From Bacteroidetes bacterium OLB12 (GTDB taxonomy: Bacteria > Bacteroidota > Bacteroidia > Cytophagales > Cyclobacteriaceae): a stretch of DNA of 50,671 nt. Numbering within the stretch: position 1 is the first letter of the stretch; each line of letters opens with the position of its first letter. Below, piece after piece: positions 26,412-35,184 of this stretch. Where the stretch lies: NCBI GenBank assembly GCA_001567185.1, contig LNFR01000067.1, positions 1 to 50,671 of the forward strand, read 5' to 3'. Both the position numbers and the translations under genes were made by a program. Under the pieces are notes generated by a model, which saw only the letters and a program-made list of their open reading frames with translations, did no database searches and was not told where the DNA came from.

Positions 26412-26497
26412 CCCTCCTCCAAAGGTTCTCTTAATATAATTTGTGCAGAATTTTAAAACGGGAATGGTTTATTTGCAACTTAAAATCCCACAGCCCC

Positions 26498-27619
26498 ATG
26501 CGTATCGTTTTATATACCTTGCTTTGCGCTGTTTTATTAAGCGCCTGCCAAACTCAAAAGCAGGAAACTTTGCCCAACGATAGTATTGTCAGTAAACTAA
26601 AACTTCCGCCCGGTTTTTCCATTTCCGTATTTGCTGAAGTAGAAAATGCACGCTCGCTTGCCTTATCGCCTGCAGGTATTGTGTATGTAGGCAACCGTAC
26701 GGAAGATAAGGTATATGCCGTGCAGGATACGGATGGTGATTTTGTAGCCGATAAAAAATGGATTTTAGCTTCGGGGCTAAATATGCCCAACGGGGTGGCT
26801 TTCCACGATGGAGATTTATTTGTGGCTGAAGTAAATCGGATTTTAAAGTATGAAGACATAGAGTCGAAATTGGATAACCCGGGCGAGCCGGTGGTAGTGT
26901 ATGATAAATTACCAACTGAAACCCACCATGGATGGAAATACATTGCTTTTGGACCTGATGGAAAATTATACGTGCCGGTGGGGGCACCCTGCAATATCTG
27001 CGAACCAAAAGGCGAAATATATGCAGCCATTCATCGCATGAATGCCGATGGAACCAATCTCGAATTATTTGCAAGCGGTGTGCGCAACACCGTTGGGTTT
27101 ACGTGGCATCCGCAAACCAATGTGTTGTGGTTTACTGATAATGGCCGCGATAATCTGGGCGATGATATTCCGCCTTGCGAATTAAATACGGCACCCACTG
27201 CCGGGTTGCATTTTGGATATCCGTATTGTCATGGGGGCACTTTGCAAGATCCGGAGTTTGGCGATAAGCATGCCTGTGATGAGTTTGTAAAACCAGAATT
27301 CAATTTTGAGGCGCACGTGGCACCTTTAGGATTAAAGTTTTATACCGGTACAATGTTCCCTTCCGAATACCAGAACCAATTAATTGTAGCAGAGCATGGT
27401 TCGTGGAATCGCTCGAAGAAGGAGTGGTATAAACTGAACCGGGTGAAGTTCGATGCCAATGGTGTTGCTACTGCCGAAACTTTTGTGAGCGGTTGGTTGA
27501 ATGAAGAAAGTCAGGAAGTATCTGGCCGGCCGGTAGATGTCTTACAATTACCCGATGGGTCGTTGTTGGTATCTGATGATCATGCCGGCAGGATTTACCG
27601 GATTGCGTATTCGAAATAA
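26498..27619 (+). CDS. Sorbosone-dehydrogenase-like / PQQ sugar dehydrogenase-like lipoprotein
   Basis: This 373-residue lipoprotein (lipobox LSAC, Cys near residue 16) has a soluble six-bladed propeller of the glucose/sorbosone dehydrogenase fold. Blade motifs are KLPPGFSISVFAEVENARSL, GIVYVGNRTEDKVYAV, GWKYIAFGPDGKLYVPVGAP, TVGFTWHPQTNVLWFTDNGR and HGSWNRSKKEWYKLNRV, ending DHAGRIYRIAYSK. ATG 26498 is chosen because it begins the signal peptide; the frame is open from 26441. PQQ-type members oxidise sugars in the periplasm; whether this one binds PQQ cannot be decided here. Unlike the large heme protein at 7.8-10.8 kb, it has no cytochrome domain, so it would need a separate electron acceptor. 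Confidence 0.8.
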   Translation: MRIVLYTLLCAVLLSACQTQKQETLPNDSIVSKLKLPPGFSISVFAEVENARSLALSPAGIVYVGNRTEDKVYAVQDTDGDFVADKKWILASGLNMPNGVAFHDGDLFVAEVNRILKYEDIESKLDNPGEPVVVYDKLPTETHHGWKYIAFGPDGKLYVPVGAPCNICEPKGEIYAAIHRMNADGTNLELFASGVRNTVGFTWHPQTNVLWFTDNGRDNLGDDIPPCELNTAPTAGLHFGYPYCHGGTLQDPEFGDKHACDEFVKPEFNFEAHVAPLGLKFYTGTMFPSEYQNQLIVAEHGSWNRSKKEWYKLNRVKFDANGVATAETFVSGWLNEESQEVSGRPVDVLQLPDGSLLVSDDHAGRIYRIAYSK

Positions 27620-27668
27620 TCAAACTGAAACCTCGCGCAATATCCCGGTGATGTGGGTGTAACACAAA

Positions 27669-28169
27669 TCAAAAATCATCGGCTATCTCTTCAATCTGCT
27701 TACCCTTATCAACATACATCATGCGGATAACAGGTACCGAACGATAGGTAAGTTTTACTTCCTTGCGGTGACCTTTATACACCAGGCTTAACGTCTGCGC
27801 TTTCCAATAATACGATTCGGTACGCAGGCTGTACGTAGCTTTACCATACGATTTTTCAAGGCCGCGCATCACCTTGGGGTCGTGGCCGGTTGTAACTTCT
27901 ATTTCGTAAATAAAGCCTTTGTATGCTTTTAATGAAATCTGTTTGACGGGTACATCACCAATCATCATGTAATCAGGATGGCTGGTTTCAAATTGTTTAG
28001 CCGGAAATTCCTTGCGTTCAATCAGGTCTTTCTTAAACTCAGCTCCGCGTACGCTGTCAATCAACATACCAAGTTTAATTTCTTTAAACCCATTACGCCT
28101 TTCTAATTCATTTACATCCTGTCCATAAACTGAAGCTGAAATGAACAGTACAAGAAAAATCAGTCTCAT
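27669..28169 (-). CDS. Uncharacterised secreted protein
   Basis: This 166-residue protein has a cleavable signal (MRLIFLVLFISASVYGQ) and a mixed alpha/beta body with YKGFIYEIEVTTGHDPKVMR, LEKSYGKATYSLRTESYYWK and VKLTYRSVPVIRMMYVD. I do not recognise the family. The pattern of a length-limited helix followed by GKA and WK-containing strands is seen in many small periplasmic Bacteroidota proteins. The start overlaps the DUF2911 stop by ATGA, so the two are co-translated on one message. Confidence 0.65.
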   Translation of the reverse strand: MRLIFLVLFISASVYGQDVNELERRNGFKEIKLGMLIDSVRGAEFKKDLIERKEFPAKQFETSHPDYMMIGDVPVKQISLKAYKGFIYEIEVTTGHDPKVMRGLEKSYGKATYSLRTESYYWKAQTLSLVYKGHRKEVKLTYRSVPVIRMMYVDKGKQIEEIADDF

Positions 28170-28723
28170 GGCTTGGGTTCGTTGAATTGAACGGGAACTA
28201 CTACCTTCACTTTATCCCACATAAAGAGCAGGTCGGCAACTTTATTTTTCTGGTCGGCCTGAATGGTAAAGGCTTCATATACCACATCGGTTAAGGGTTG
28301 CACCGGTACTTCAAAACGGGTAACATCCTGTTTTGAGTTGTAATTATATGCTCCCCACAAGCCTTTGTCCTGGTTGATGATAATAGTCCATTTCTCTTTT
28401 TCAGGAATGGTAAAGATGGAATAGGTACCGGCACTTAAGGGAAATCCATTGATAATCACATCGCGGGTAATGGTTAACTCGGTGGCTTCATTAGCCCCCG
28501 TGCGCCACACTTTGCCATACGGAACCAGGTTACCAAAAACTTCCCGCCCTTTTTTATGCGGCTGGCTGTACGTGATTTTGAGATATGTATCTTTGTAACG
28601 CGCTGTAACAATACTAAGCGGGCTGGGGCGGGGTTTTACTGCATCCTGTGCAAGTGTAATGATTGGTAATAAGAAGAGAATAAAAAATACCTGGGAGTTC
28701 TTAATCATGCCTGTAAATTTCAT
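28166..28723 (-). CDS. DUF2911 exported protein
   Basis: The 185-residue product has a signal peptide (about residues 6-26; VFFILFLLPIITLAQ) and a DUF2911 body: KITYSQPHKKGREVFGNLV, YGKVWRTGANEATELTITRD, LSAGTYSIFTIPEKEKWTII and INQDKGLWGAYNYNSKQDV. DUF2911 proteins are abundant exported proteins of unknown function in Bacteroidota. ATG 28723 or ATG 28708 could start it; 28708 gives a more compact signal. It is divergent from the deaminase gene with about 30 bases between starts, so the promoters must be tightly packed. Confidence 0.85.
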   Translation of the reverse strand: MKFTGMIKNSQVFFILFLLPIITLAQDAVKPRPSPLSIVTARYKDTYLKITYSQPHKKGREVFGNLVPYGKVWRTGANEATELTITRDVIINGFPLSAGTYSIFTIPEKEKWTIIINQDKGLWGAYNYNSKQDVTRFEVPVQPLTDVVYEAFTIQADQKNKVADLLFMWDKVKVVVPVQFNEPKP

Positions 28724-28757
28724 CGCGAATATACTATTTTGAACTTTTATTTTGCCT

Positions 28758-29240
28758 ATGTCCCGACCTGCGTTTGACGATATCTACATGGAACTGGCTG
28801 TTAATCTTGCCAAACGTTCGCATTGTATTAAGCGCCATGTGGGTGCTGTGCTTACCAAAGATACCCGCATCATTTCCATTGGCTACAACGGCCCGCCATC
28901 CGGTACACATAACTGTGATGAAGAATGGCCCGAAGTGGGTTGCCCGCGCGATTCCAAAGGCGGTTGTTCCTTAGCAATCCATGCCGAACAGAATGCGATT
29001 CTTTATGCGGTAAAGAATAAAACCTCTGTGGAGGGTGCCACCTTGTATGTTACACTTTCACCTTGCCTGGCTTGTTCACGCATTATCTTCAGTATGGGTA
29101 TCAGCCGTGTAATTTATCTCAATTCGTATGCCGAATTTAAAGGACTGGCTTCCGATGAAGGCGTGGACTTCCTGAACAAATTTGGGGTAGCGTGTGTGCG
29201 ATACAGCGGTAAGCTGGATAACGTTACGCACATGATATAA
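28758..29240 (+). CDS. dCMP deaminase-family protein
   Basis: This 160-residue zinc deaminase of the dCMP/ComEB family converts dCMP to dUMP for thymidylate synthesis. Zinc and catalytic residues lie in LAIHAEQNAI (His-Ala-Glu) and LSPCLACSRII (Cys-x-x-Cys). The substrate loop SIGYNGPPSGTHNCDEEWPE matches dCMP deaminases rather than cytidine or tRNA deaminases. ATG 28758 is chosen over TTG 28752. It is likely transcribed alone; the next gene downstream lies on the opposite strand beyond a hairpin-rich element. Confidence 0.93.
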   Translation: MSRPAFDDIYMELAVNLAKRSHCIKRHVGAVLTKDTRIISIGYNGPPSGTHNCDEEWPEVGCPRDSKGGCSLAIHAEQNAILYAVKNKTSVEGATLYVTLSPCLACSRIIFSMGISRVIYLNSYAEFKGLASDEGVDFLNKFGVACVRYSGKLDNVTHMI

Positions 29241-29287
29241 CGATTAATGCTTTTGTTTACCAGGTGATGTTCAATCGCTCATAAAAA

Positions 29288-29409
29288 AAGCTGTCTCAAA
29301 AGTCATTCTGCCATCGTCTATTCCGCGATCTTCATTCCCAGATCTCCGATGGGATTCCGGCCCAAGGCCGGAATCCCACACGCGCTTATTTCGGCTTTTG
29401 AGACAACCT
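29288..29409. repeat. MITE-like element with inverted ends and a nested perfect palindrome
   Basis: Terminal inverted repeats TGTCTCAAAAG (29292-29302) and CTTTTGAGACA (29395-29405) bound about 120 bases. Inside, 13-base perfect arms TGGGATTCCGGCC (29350-29362) and GGCCGGAATCCCA (29366-29378) enclose CAA. The end form GAGGyTGTCTCAAAAG resembles ends of known insertion sequences in Bacteroidota, so a non-autonomous element is likely. The stem could also stop transcription between the two convergent genes. No coding capacity is visible. Confidence 0.75.
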
Positions 29410-29434
29410 CTTATTATAGGCAGTAAGTCGTAGC

Positions 29435-30865
29435 TTAAAGGCCCCAACCTGCGCGGTACTCGCGCTTTACAAACTGGTTGGCCTCATCAAAGTTGGTAAT
29501 CTTCATGTTCTTTGCATCCCACAGTAATTTCTTGCGGCCGGTATATCCTTTATCGGTGCGCAGGTTATAACTGCGAATGGCCAGGTTACCCATCAACACG
29601 GCTTCAGTAAACGGACCGGCAAATTCAAAGGGTGAGCTCAATTGCATTTTGCCATAACCGGCAATGCAGGCATCTACCCATTGTGTGTAATGTCCGGCTT
29701 CCTGGCCTTGTACCCGGGGCAGGGTAGGCGTGGGAAACTTCGTGTCTTTCATGCGGGCTGTTGGCAACAATACCGGCATGCGCTCGTAGTTGGCCATCAG
29801 TTTACCTTTAGTGCCCTCAAAGATGTATCCATTGCCTCCGCCATCACCTAATTTTTCATCGGGCAATAATTCGTCAGGGCGTTTCGGCAACAAGCCGCCA
29901 TCCATCCAGGTGAAGTTGATGTTACCTTTTCCATCGGTGCGCGGAAACTTCAAATGAATAATTGAAGAGGAGGGACAGCTATCGGGGTAATCAGCAACTT
30001 TAAAGAAGTCGGCCCAGGCTGTCGTAGCGCTGCATTCTACTTCCGAAGGATAATCAATAGGAAGAATGCGGAATGCGGCATCCATAATGTGGCAACCCAT
30101 ATCGCCCAATGCACCTGTACCAAAATTCCACCAGCCACGCCAGTTAAACGGATGGTATGCAGGGTTGTACTCTACCTCTTTTACAGGACCTAACCACAAA
30201 TCCCAATCTAACTCTTTAGGCACTTCGTGTTTGCCGGTAGGTGTGGCAATTCCTTGCGGCCACACCGGGCGGTTGGTCCAGCAGTGCACAGTATGAACAT
30301 CACCAATCAAACCGGCATCCACCCATTCTTTGGCTACGCGCACATAATCTGCGGAAGCATATTGATTACCCATTTGGGTAACAACTTTATATTTCTTTGC
30401 TGCTTCTGTTAAAGCACGGGCTTCAAAGATGTTATGTGTAAGAGGCTTTTGCACATACACATGTTTGCCGCGTTGCATGGCGGCCATGGTAGCCACTGCG
30501 TGGGTATGGTCGGCTGTGGATACAGAAACCGCATCGATGTTTTTTGCTTCTTTATCCAACATAACGCGAAAGTCTTTGTAATACTTTGCGTTTGGAAAAT
30601 TCTTTCTTGATTCTACGGTCTGGCGTTCGTCCACATCGCAGAGGAAAGAAATTTTTGCTTTGGGATTACCTTTTGTTTTTCCATCAATACTTCCGGCAAA
30701 ACCGGTAAGATCGCTGGTACCTTTGCCACCCACACCAATGCCAGCAATGTAAAGCGTATCGCTTGGCGCGATGTAGCCGGGGCCGCCCAACACAAAGCGG
30801 GGAACAATGGAAACTGCTGCAGCACCTAAGGCTGCCTTTTTAACAAAATTTCTGCGAGAGATCAT
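29435..30865 (-). CDS. Gfo/Idh/MocA oxidoreductase A, Tat-exported
   Basis: This 476-residue NAD(P)-dependent oxidoreductase starts with a twin-arginine signal (MISRRNFVKKAALGAAAVS) that would export it folded, with its cofactor, to the periplasm. The Rossmann part has YIAGIGVGGKGTSDLTGF and a LCDVDERQT strand end. The family EKP motif appears as VYVQKPLTHN: the Lys is kept and Glu is replaced by Gln. The C-terminal part has FNWRGWWNFGTGALGDMGCH and TQWVDACIAGYGKM. Sugar or cyclitol oxidation is the family role; the substrate is unknown. It is the last gene of a four-gene minus-strand run with 34-50-base gaps and is a close paralogue of the gene before it. Confidence 0.9.
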   Translation of the reverse strand: MISRRNFVKKAALGAAAVSIVPRFVLGGPGYIAPSDTLYIAGIGVGGKGTSDLTGFAGSIDGKTKGNPKAKISFLCDVDERQTVESRKNFPNAKYYKDFRVMLDKEAKNIDAVSVSTADHTHAVATMAAMQRGKHVYVQKPLTHNIFEARALTEAAKKYKVVTQMGNQYASADYVRVAKEWVDAGLIGDVHTVHCWTNRPVWPQGIATPTGKHEVPKELDWDLWLGPVKEVEYNPAYHPFNWRGWWNFGTGALGDMGCHIMDAAFRILPIDYPSEVECSATTAWADFFKVADYPDSCPSSSIIHLKFPRTDGKGNINFTWMDGGLLPKRPDELLPDEKLGDGGGNGYIFEGTKGKLMANYERMPVLLPTARMKDTKFPTPTLPRVQGQEAGHYTQWVDACIAGYGKMQLSSPFEFAGPFTEAVLMGNLAIRSYNLRTDKGYTGRKKLLWDAKNMKITNFDEANQFVKREYRAGWGL

Positions 30866-30901
30866 ACGTTAGAAAAGTGGTTTATATGTGTAGTAAAAAA
30901 A

Positions 30902-32332
30902 TCAAAGACTGTAGCCAGCGCGGTAGGTACGTTTTACAAACTGGTTGGCTTCATCGAAGTTGGTGATTTTCATATTCGGACCATCCCACAACAACTTGAT
31001 GTAGCGGCCCGGGTAATCAAACTGATCGGGGCGACCGTTAGGACGTGGTTTACGGATGTCGAAGCTTCTCAGAGCCAGGTTGCCCATCAGAATACTCTCT
31101 GTTAATGGGCCGGCAATTTCAAAATCAGAACTCAATTCCATTTTGCCATATCCCGCAAGGCAGGCATCTACCCATTGCACGTAGTGGCCCGGTTCTGAGC
31201 CTCCGGTAACCCTGGCGTATTTCTGCGGCACATTTACTTCTTTGGTTCGTGTGGTAGGCAACAATTGTGGATTAATACCATACGTGCCACACATCATTTT
31301 ACCTTTCGTGCCAATCAGCAGCACTCCATTACCCCCATCGCCAAACACTTCGTTGGGGCCTAATTCATCGGGGCGTTCGGGTTGAATGCCGCCATCCATC
31401 CAATGAAATTTGATATCGGGTTTGCCATTTGATCCGGCAAATTTTAACGTGATATGTGAAGAAGGCGGACAGCTTTCAGGAAAGTAGCCGCGCTTAAATT
31501 CATCTACATACACACTGCCTACGCTGCATTCCACTTCCGTGGGATAGCCCAGGCCTAAGGTTCGGAAGGCAGGTTCAATAATGTGACAGGCCATGTCGCC
31601 CAGCGCCCCGGTTCCGTAATCCCACCAGCCGCGCCAGTTGAAAGGAACAAGCTTATCTACATAATCTTTATAAGGAGCCGTGCCTAACCACAAATCCCAA
31701 TCGAGTTCTTTCGGAACTTCTGCTTTATTAGCCGACCACGGAATTCCCTGGGGCCACACGGGCCGGTTGGTCCAGCAATACACGGTGTGCACATCGCCAA
31801 TTAATCCGGCATCAAACCATTCGCGCATTTGCCTTACACCATCGCCCGATGCACCCTGGTTGCCCATCTGGGTTACTACTTTATATTTCTTGGCGGCTTC
31901 GGTAAGCATGCGTGCTTCGTAGATGTCGTGTGTCAAAGGCTTTTGCACATACACATGTTTACCTAATTTCATGGCAGCCATGGCCTGCACCGCGTGCATG
32001 TGATCGGGTGTAGAAACGGTTACGGCATCAATGTTTTTATGTTCCGCTTCCAGCATCTTCCGGTAATCCTTGAAATATTTGGCCTTCGGAAATCGCTTTA
32101 CTGAAGCTGCAGCCCTTTTGTCATCAACATCGCACAAAATAGAAACGGTTGCTTTCGGGTTTTTAGTTATGCTGGTAAGGTCGCTCTCACCTTTGCCGCC
32201 AACCCCAATGCCGGCAATGTACAATTTATCACTGGGGGCAATGTAGCCTTTGCCCAACACATGACGGGGAACAATGGTTACCGCGGCTGCGGCCATACCT
32301 GCGGTTTTAATAAAAGATCTACGGGTAGTCAT
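30902..32332 (-). CDS. Gfo/Idh/MocA oxidoreductase B, Tat-exported paralogue
   Basis: This 476-residue protein has the same length and layout as its neighbour, with a twin-arginine signal (TTRRSFIKTAGMAAAAVT). The dinucleotide loop is YIAGIGVGGKGESDLTSI and the EKP-position motif is VYVQKPLTHD. FNWRGWWDYGTGALGDMACH, FHWMDGGIQPERPDELGP and VQWVDACLAGYGKMELS are nearly shared with copy A, so the pair arose by tandem duplication and diverged. It follows the small subunit gene by 34 bases. Both enzymes probably act in the periplasm on products of the upstream GMC oxidoreductase, which is inference from operon order. Confidence 0.9.
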   Translation of the reverse strand: MTTRRSFIKTAGMAAAAVTIVPRHVLGKGYIAPSDKLYIAGIGVGGKGESDLTSITKNPKATVSILCDVDDKRAAASVKRFPKAKYFKDYRKMLEAEHKNIDAVTVSTPDHMHAVQAMAAMKLGKHVYVQKPLTHDIYEARMLTEAAKKYKVVTQMGNQGASGDGVRQMREWFDAGLIGDVHTVYCWTNRPVWPQGIPWSANKAEVPKELDWDLWLGTAPYKDYVDKLVPFNWRGWWDYGTGALGDMACHIIEPAFRTLGLGYPTEVECSVGSVYVDEFKRGYFPESCPPSSHITLKFAGSNGKPDIKFHWMDGGIQPERPDELGPNEVFGDGGNGVLLIGTKGKMMCGTYGINPQLLPTTRTKEVNVPQKYARVTGGSEPGHYVQWVDACLAGYGKMELSSDFEIAGPLTESILMGNLALRSFDIRKPRPNGRPDQFDYPGRYIKLLWDGPNMKITNFDEANQFVKRTYRAGYSL

Positions 32333-32366
32333 AATGTGTTTTGCTTACAATTGATTTAGTAAAATA

Positions 32367-33020
32367 TTAACTCTCAAATTTTACACTTTCGGCAAGGGTG
32401 CGTTCATCATACTTCATGCCATATTGGTCAAGTACATCCTGCGGTACGCCATCCCATTGGTTTGGCTGGTTGCCCATGTAACCTAAATCTTTAATGCCAA
32501 TTTCGGACGTGAAGAAGCCGCATGCGGTGAGGTCGCGCATCCGGTTAAAGAATGCAACACCTTGTGCCAGTTCGGGTTTGGCTTTTTCAGGATAGGCAAT
32601 CTCATCAATTATTTCGATTTGCTGTGCTGCAGTGCACGAAGCAAAGTCGGCATTAAAACGTTTCATGCATTGCAGGTCTAACCATTTTAATCCGCCCCGC
32701 ATAGGAATTTGATGCTGCGGCATGTCTTTCACAATAAATTCTATGAACTCAGGTACCTTGGCATCGGATGCGGAGCCGGATGTTTCGTCTTTCGGGATAA
32801 TGATATCTGCCAACAGGCGGATGGTTTTCATCTCATGTTCATCAAAGAAGGTTTCGCTTAGCAGTTGATGTTCACGCTTTAATTCATCGGGTGTGCGATC
32901 TAAGGTAAACGTGGGTAACTCCGGTGTTTTCTCTTTGGGTGTTTCGCACGATTGGTTGAGCAGGGCGGTGGCACCAAGAGATCCAACCGCTAATGTTTTG
33001 AGATATTTTCTTCTGTCCAT
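32367..33020 (-). CDS. Gluconate 2-dehydrogenase subunit 3-like protein with Tat lipoprotein signal
   Basis: This 217-residue small subunit belongs to the gluconate_2-dh3 family, partners of membrane-associated FAD sugar dehydrogenases. The N-terminus MDRRKYLKTLAVGSLGATAL has paired Arg as in twin-arginine signals and ends in LLNQSC, a lipobox-like Cys. Conserved parts include FDEHEMKTIRLLADIIIPKD and MRDLTACGFFTSEIGIKDLG. In known systems this subunit carries the export signal and takes the folded flavoprotein with it. The GMC gene is immediately upstream (49 bases) and lacks its own signal, which fits. Confidence 0.87.
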   Translation of the reverse strand: MDRRKYLKTLAVGSLGATALLNQSCETPKEKTPELPTFTLDRTPDELKREHQLLSETFFDEHEMKTIRLLADIIIPKDETSGSASDAKVPEFIEFIVKDMPQHQIPMRGGLKWLDLQCMKRFNADFASCTAAQQIEIIDEIAYPEKAKPELAQGVAFFNRMRDLTACGFFTSEIGIKDLGYMGNQPNQWDGVPQDVLDQYGMKYDERTLAESVKFES

Positions 33021-33069
33021 AACCGTACCTCAGGCCCTCTGTAAAAGGAGAGGGGTGAGAGGAATTTGT

Positions 33070-34806
33070 TTAAAGGTTTTGTTTCTTCAATTCATCGATA
33101 ATGTATTCGCTGGCACGCATCGACAAGGCTAATATTGTCCAAGTAGGATTTTTGTCGGCTTGCGATACGAACGGGCCACCATCTACCACAAATAAATTTT
33201 TTACATCGTGAGCCTGGTTGAATTTATTAACTACCGATTTCCTGTTGTCGTTGCCCATGCGGGTGGTTCCCACTTCATGAATAATTCTGCCCGGGGCAGC
33301 CAATCCATAGTTTTCCTCGGCAGTGCTTTTACCCCATGTAACCACGCCACCCATGGTTTCAATAATCTCTGCAAATGTTTCCTTCATGTGCCTGGCCTGC
33401 TTTATTTCAAAGTCACTCCAGTTGTAATGAAAGCGCAACACCGGAATTCCAAACTTATCCACCACATTCGGATCGATTTCACAATAGTTGTCTTCGCGGG
33501 CAACAGCTTCGCCTCGCCCTGACATGCCAAACGTAGCGCCATAAAAATACCGATAGTCGTCTTTGAGTGCAGCGCCATACCCACCACCTCGCTTCTGGCC
33601 ATCGCGACCGGCAAACCGGCTGTTGGTTCCGTGCATACCAAAACCAAATCCATACCCGGGCATTCCCATACCACCATAGTATTCGATGTGATAGCCACGT
33701 GGAAAATCCAGCTTCTTATTATCCAACCACCAGGGCGAATACACATGCATACCACCCACACCATCTTCGTTATATCGCTTGCGCCCAACCAGGTGAGGCA
33801 GAATACCACCCATGTCGGCCCCGGTTGAATCGTGCAAATACTTTCCAACCACACCGCTTGAATTGGCAAGTCCGTTGGGGAAAAGACTTGATTTGGAATT
33901 GAGTAGTAACCGTGCCGATTCGCATGCGCTGGCAGCGAGTATCACCACTTTTGCGTTTACAGTATATTCCTGCTTGTCGTCTTTATTTACAAAAGAAATT
34001 CCGGTGGCTTTGCCTGCTGAATCTGTAATTACTTCGCGTGCCATGGCGTTTGGAATTACATCTACATTTCCTGTTTTGAGGGCGGGGTTTACCAATACCG
34101 ATGAAGAAGAGAAATCGCCATACACCGTGCAGCCCCGGTTACATTGCGAGCAATAGAAGCAGGCACCGCGTTCGTTGTTGATCGGTTTTGTAAGTATAGA
34201 TAATCGCGATGGGATTACCGGAATGTTAAGTTTAGTACCGGCTTCTTTAATGTATAACTCGTGCAAACGTGGTTTGGGTGGTGGAAGGAAAATACTGTCC
34301 GGATCGTTGGGTAGGTTTTCCTTTGAACCGAAAACACCAATCAGTTTGTCCACTTTATCATAGTATGGCGCTACGTCATCATATCCAATGGGCCAGTCAT
34401 CTCCCAACCCATCAATGCTTCTGCGTTTAAAATCTTTTGGACCGAAGCGCAAAGAAATCCGGCCCCAGTGATTGGTTCTTCCACCGAGCATGCGTGATCG
34501 AAACCAATCGAACTTAGTACCATTTTTATGGGTATAAGGTTCGCCTTCCAACTCCCAGCCGCCATAGGCCGCATCAAAATCACCAAAGTGACGATACGGT
34601 GAACTGGCACCTCTGCGGGGCGATTCCCACGGCCATTTAAGTTGTGTTACATTTTTAGCAGGATCGTACAACGGGCCCGCTTCCAGTAATACTACTTTAA
34701 TACCGGCATGGGCTAATACATAGGCAGCCATTCCACCACCGGCACCCGAACCCACAATGCATACATCGTAATCTTTCGGAGTTTTTTTGATTTGAAAATC
34801 GGGCAT
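33070..34806 (-). CDS. GMC-family FAD oxidoreductase (sugar dehydrogenase large subunit)
   Basis: This 578-residue flavoprotein oxidises sugar or alcohol groups. The FAD-binding segment is YDVCIVGSGAGGGMAAYVLA near the N-terminus; RMLGGRTNHWGRISLR is the GMC signature region; SQCNRGCTVYGDFSSSSVL is a Cys-bearing segment typical of the gluconate/FAD-dehydrogenase branch; and HEVGTTRMGNDNRK plus LFVVDGGPFVSQADKNPTWT gives the catalytic His-Asn region. ATG 34806 is preferred to 34839. There is no signal peptide, so export probably depends on the next gene. Electrons must pass to a cytochrome or quinone outside this operon. C3 oxidation of glycosides is known for related enzymes; the substrate here is unproven. 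Confidence 0.9.
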   Translation of the reverse strand: MPDFQIKKTPKDYDVCIVGSGAGGGMAAYVLAHAGIKVVLLEAGPLYDPAKNVTQLKWPWESPRRGASSPYRHFGDFDAAYGGWELEGEPYTHKNGTKFDWFRSRMLGGRTNHWGRISLRFGPKDFKRRSIDGLGDDWPIGYDDVAPYYDKVDKLIGVFGSKENLPNDPDSIFLPPPKPRLHELYIKEAGTKLNIPVIPSRLSILTKPINNERGACFYCSQCNRGCTVYGDFSSSSVLVNPALKTGNVDVIPNAMAREVITDSAGKATGISFVNKDDKQEYTVNAKVVILAASACESARLLLNSKSSLFPNGLANSSGVVGKYLHDSTGADMGGILPHLVGRKRYNEDGVGGMHVYSPWWLDNKKLDFPRGYHIEYYGGMGMPGYGFGFGMHGTNSRFAGRDGQKRGGGYGAALKDDYRYFYGATFGMSGRGEAVAREDNYCEIDPNVVDKFGIPVLRFHYNWSDFEIKQARHMKETFAEIIETMGGVVTWGKSTAEENYGLAAPGRIIHEVGTTRMGNDNRKSVVNKFNQAHDVKNLFVVDGGPFVSQADKNPTWTILALSMRASEYIIDELKKQNL

Positions 34807-34878
34807 ACTTTCCTGGATAAGAAAAGTAAGATGGGCCAAAGGTTTTAGAAATCAAAGTCCGATTTTATAACCGGAGTG

Positions 34879-35131
34879 TTATGTAATTGAACTATCCTTT
34901 TGCGTGTGTGAATTGCGTTTAGGAACCGGATCGAAACCACTGGTGCCCCACGGGTGGCATCGCCCAATGCGTTTGGCACCCAAGACTATTCCTTTTAACA
35001 CACCCCATTCCTGTATGGCTTCGATGGTGTATTGCGAACAGGAAGGTGAGTGCCGGCAATGGGCACCCAGCAAGGGCGAGATCGTTGCCTGATAGATGCG
35101 GATTGGTAAAATGAAAATTTTTTTTCAGCAT
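34879..35131 (-). CDS. yidD: Membrane protein insertion efficiency factor YidD, frameshifted at codon 5
   Basis: YidD is a small inner-membrane-associated protein that aids YidC-dependent insertion. The family core is intact from 35073 down: [36 protein letters not shown], then FDPVPKR. Upstream, ATG 35131 reads into T8 35118-35125 and falls out of frame. With seven bases in that run the start becomes [20 protein letters not shown], the normal YidD beginning, giving 83 residues. A TTG at 35073 could produce only a fragment lacking the amphipathic N-terminus. Its place between cysS and the GMC gene is unusual, since yidD usually sits near rnpA and yidC. Confidence 0.85.
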
Positions 35132-35184
35132 GAATAATAATTCAACCTAACCACCTGCTGTTGGAAATGGTTCATACTTTAACC

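Noticed and set aside
28724-28757. Promoter match TATTTTG between the DUF2911 and deaminase genes
   Set aside because: The sequence is one base short of TAnnTTTG, no TTG lies at the right distance, and AT-rich sequence makes such near matches common.
33402-33869. 155-codon minus-strand frame inside the GMC gene
   Set aside because: It overlaps the conserved GMC coding sequence in another frame and has abnormal Trp, Cys and Met content.
29435-34806. DUF1080 3-keto-glycoside hydrolase expected in an oxidative sugar locus
   Set aside because: No protein in the window shows the domain; the small subunit and Gfo/Idh proteins account for the whole operon.
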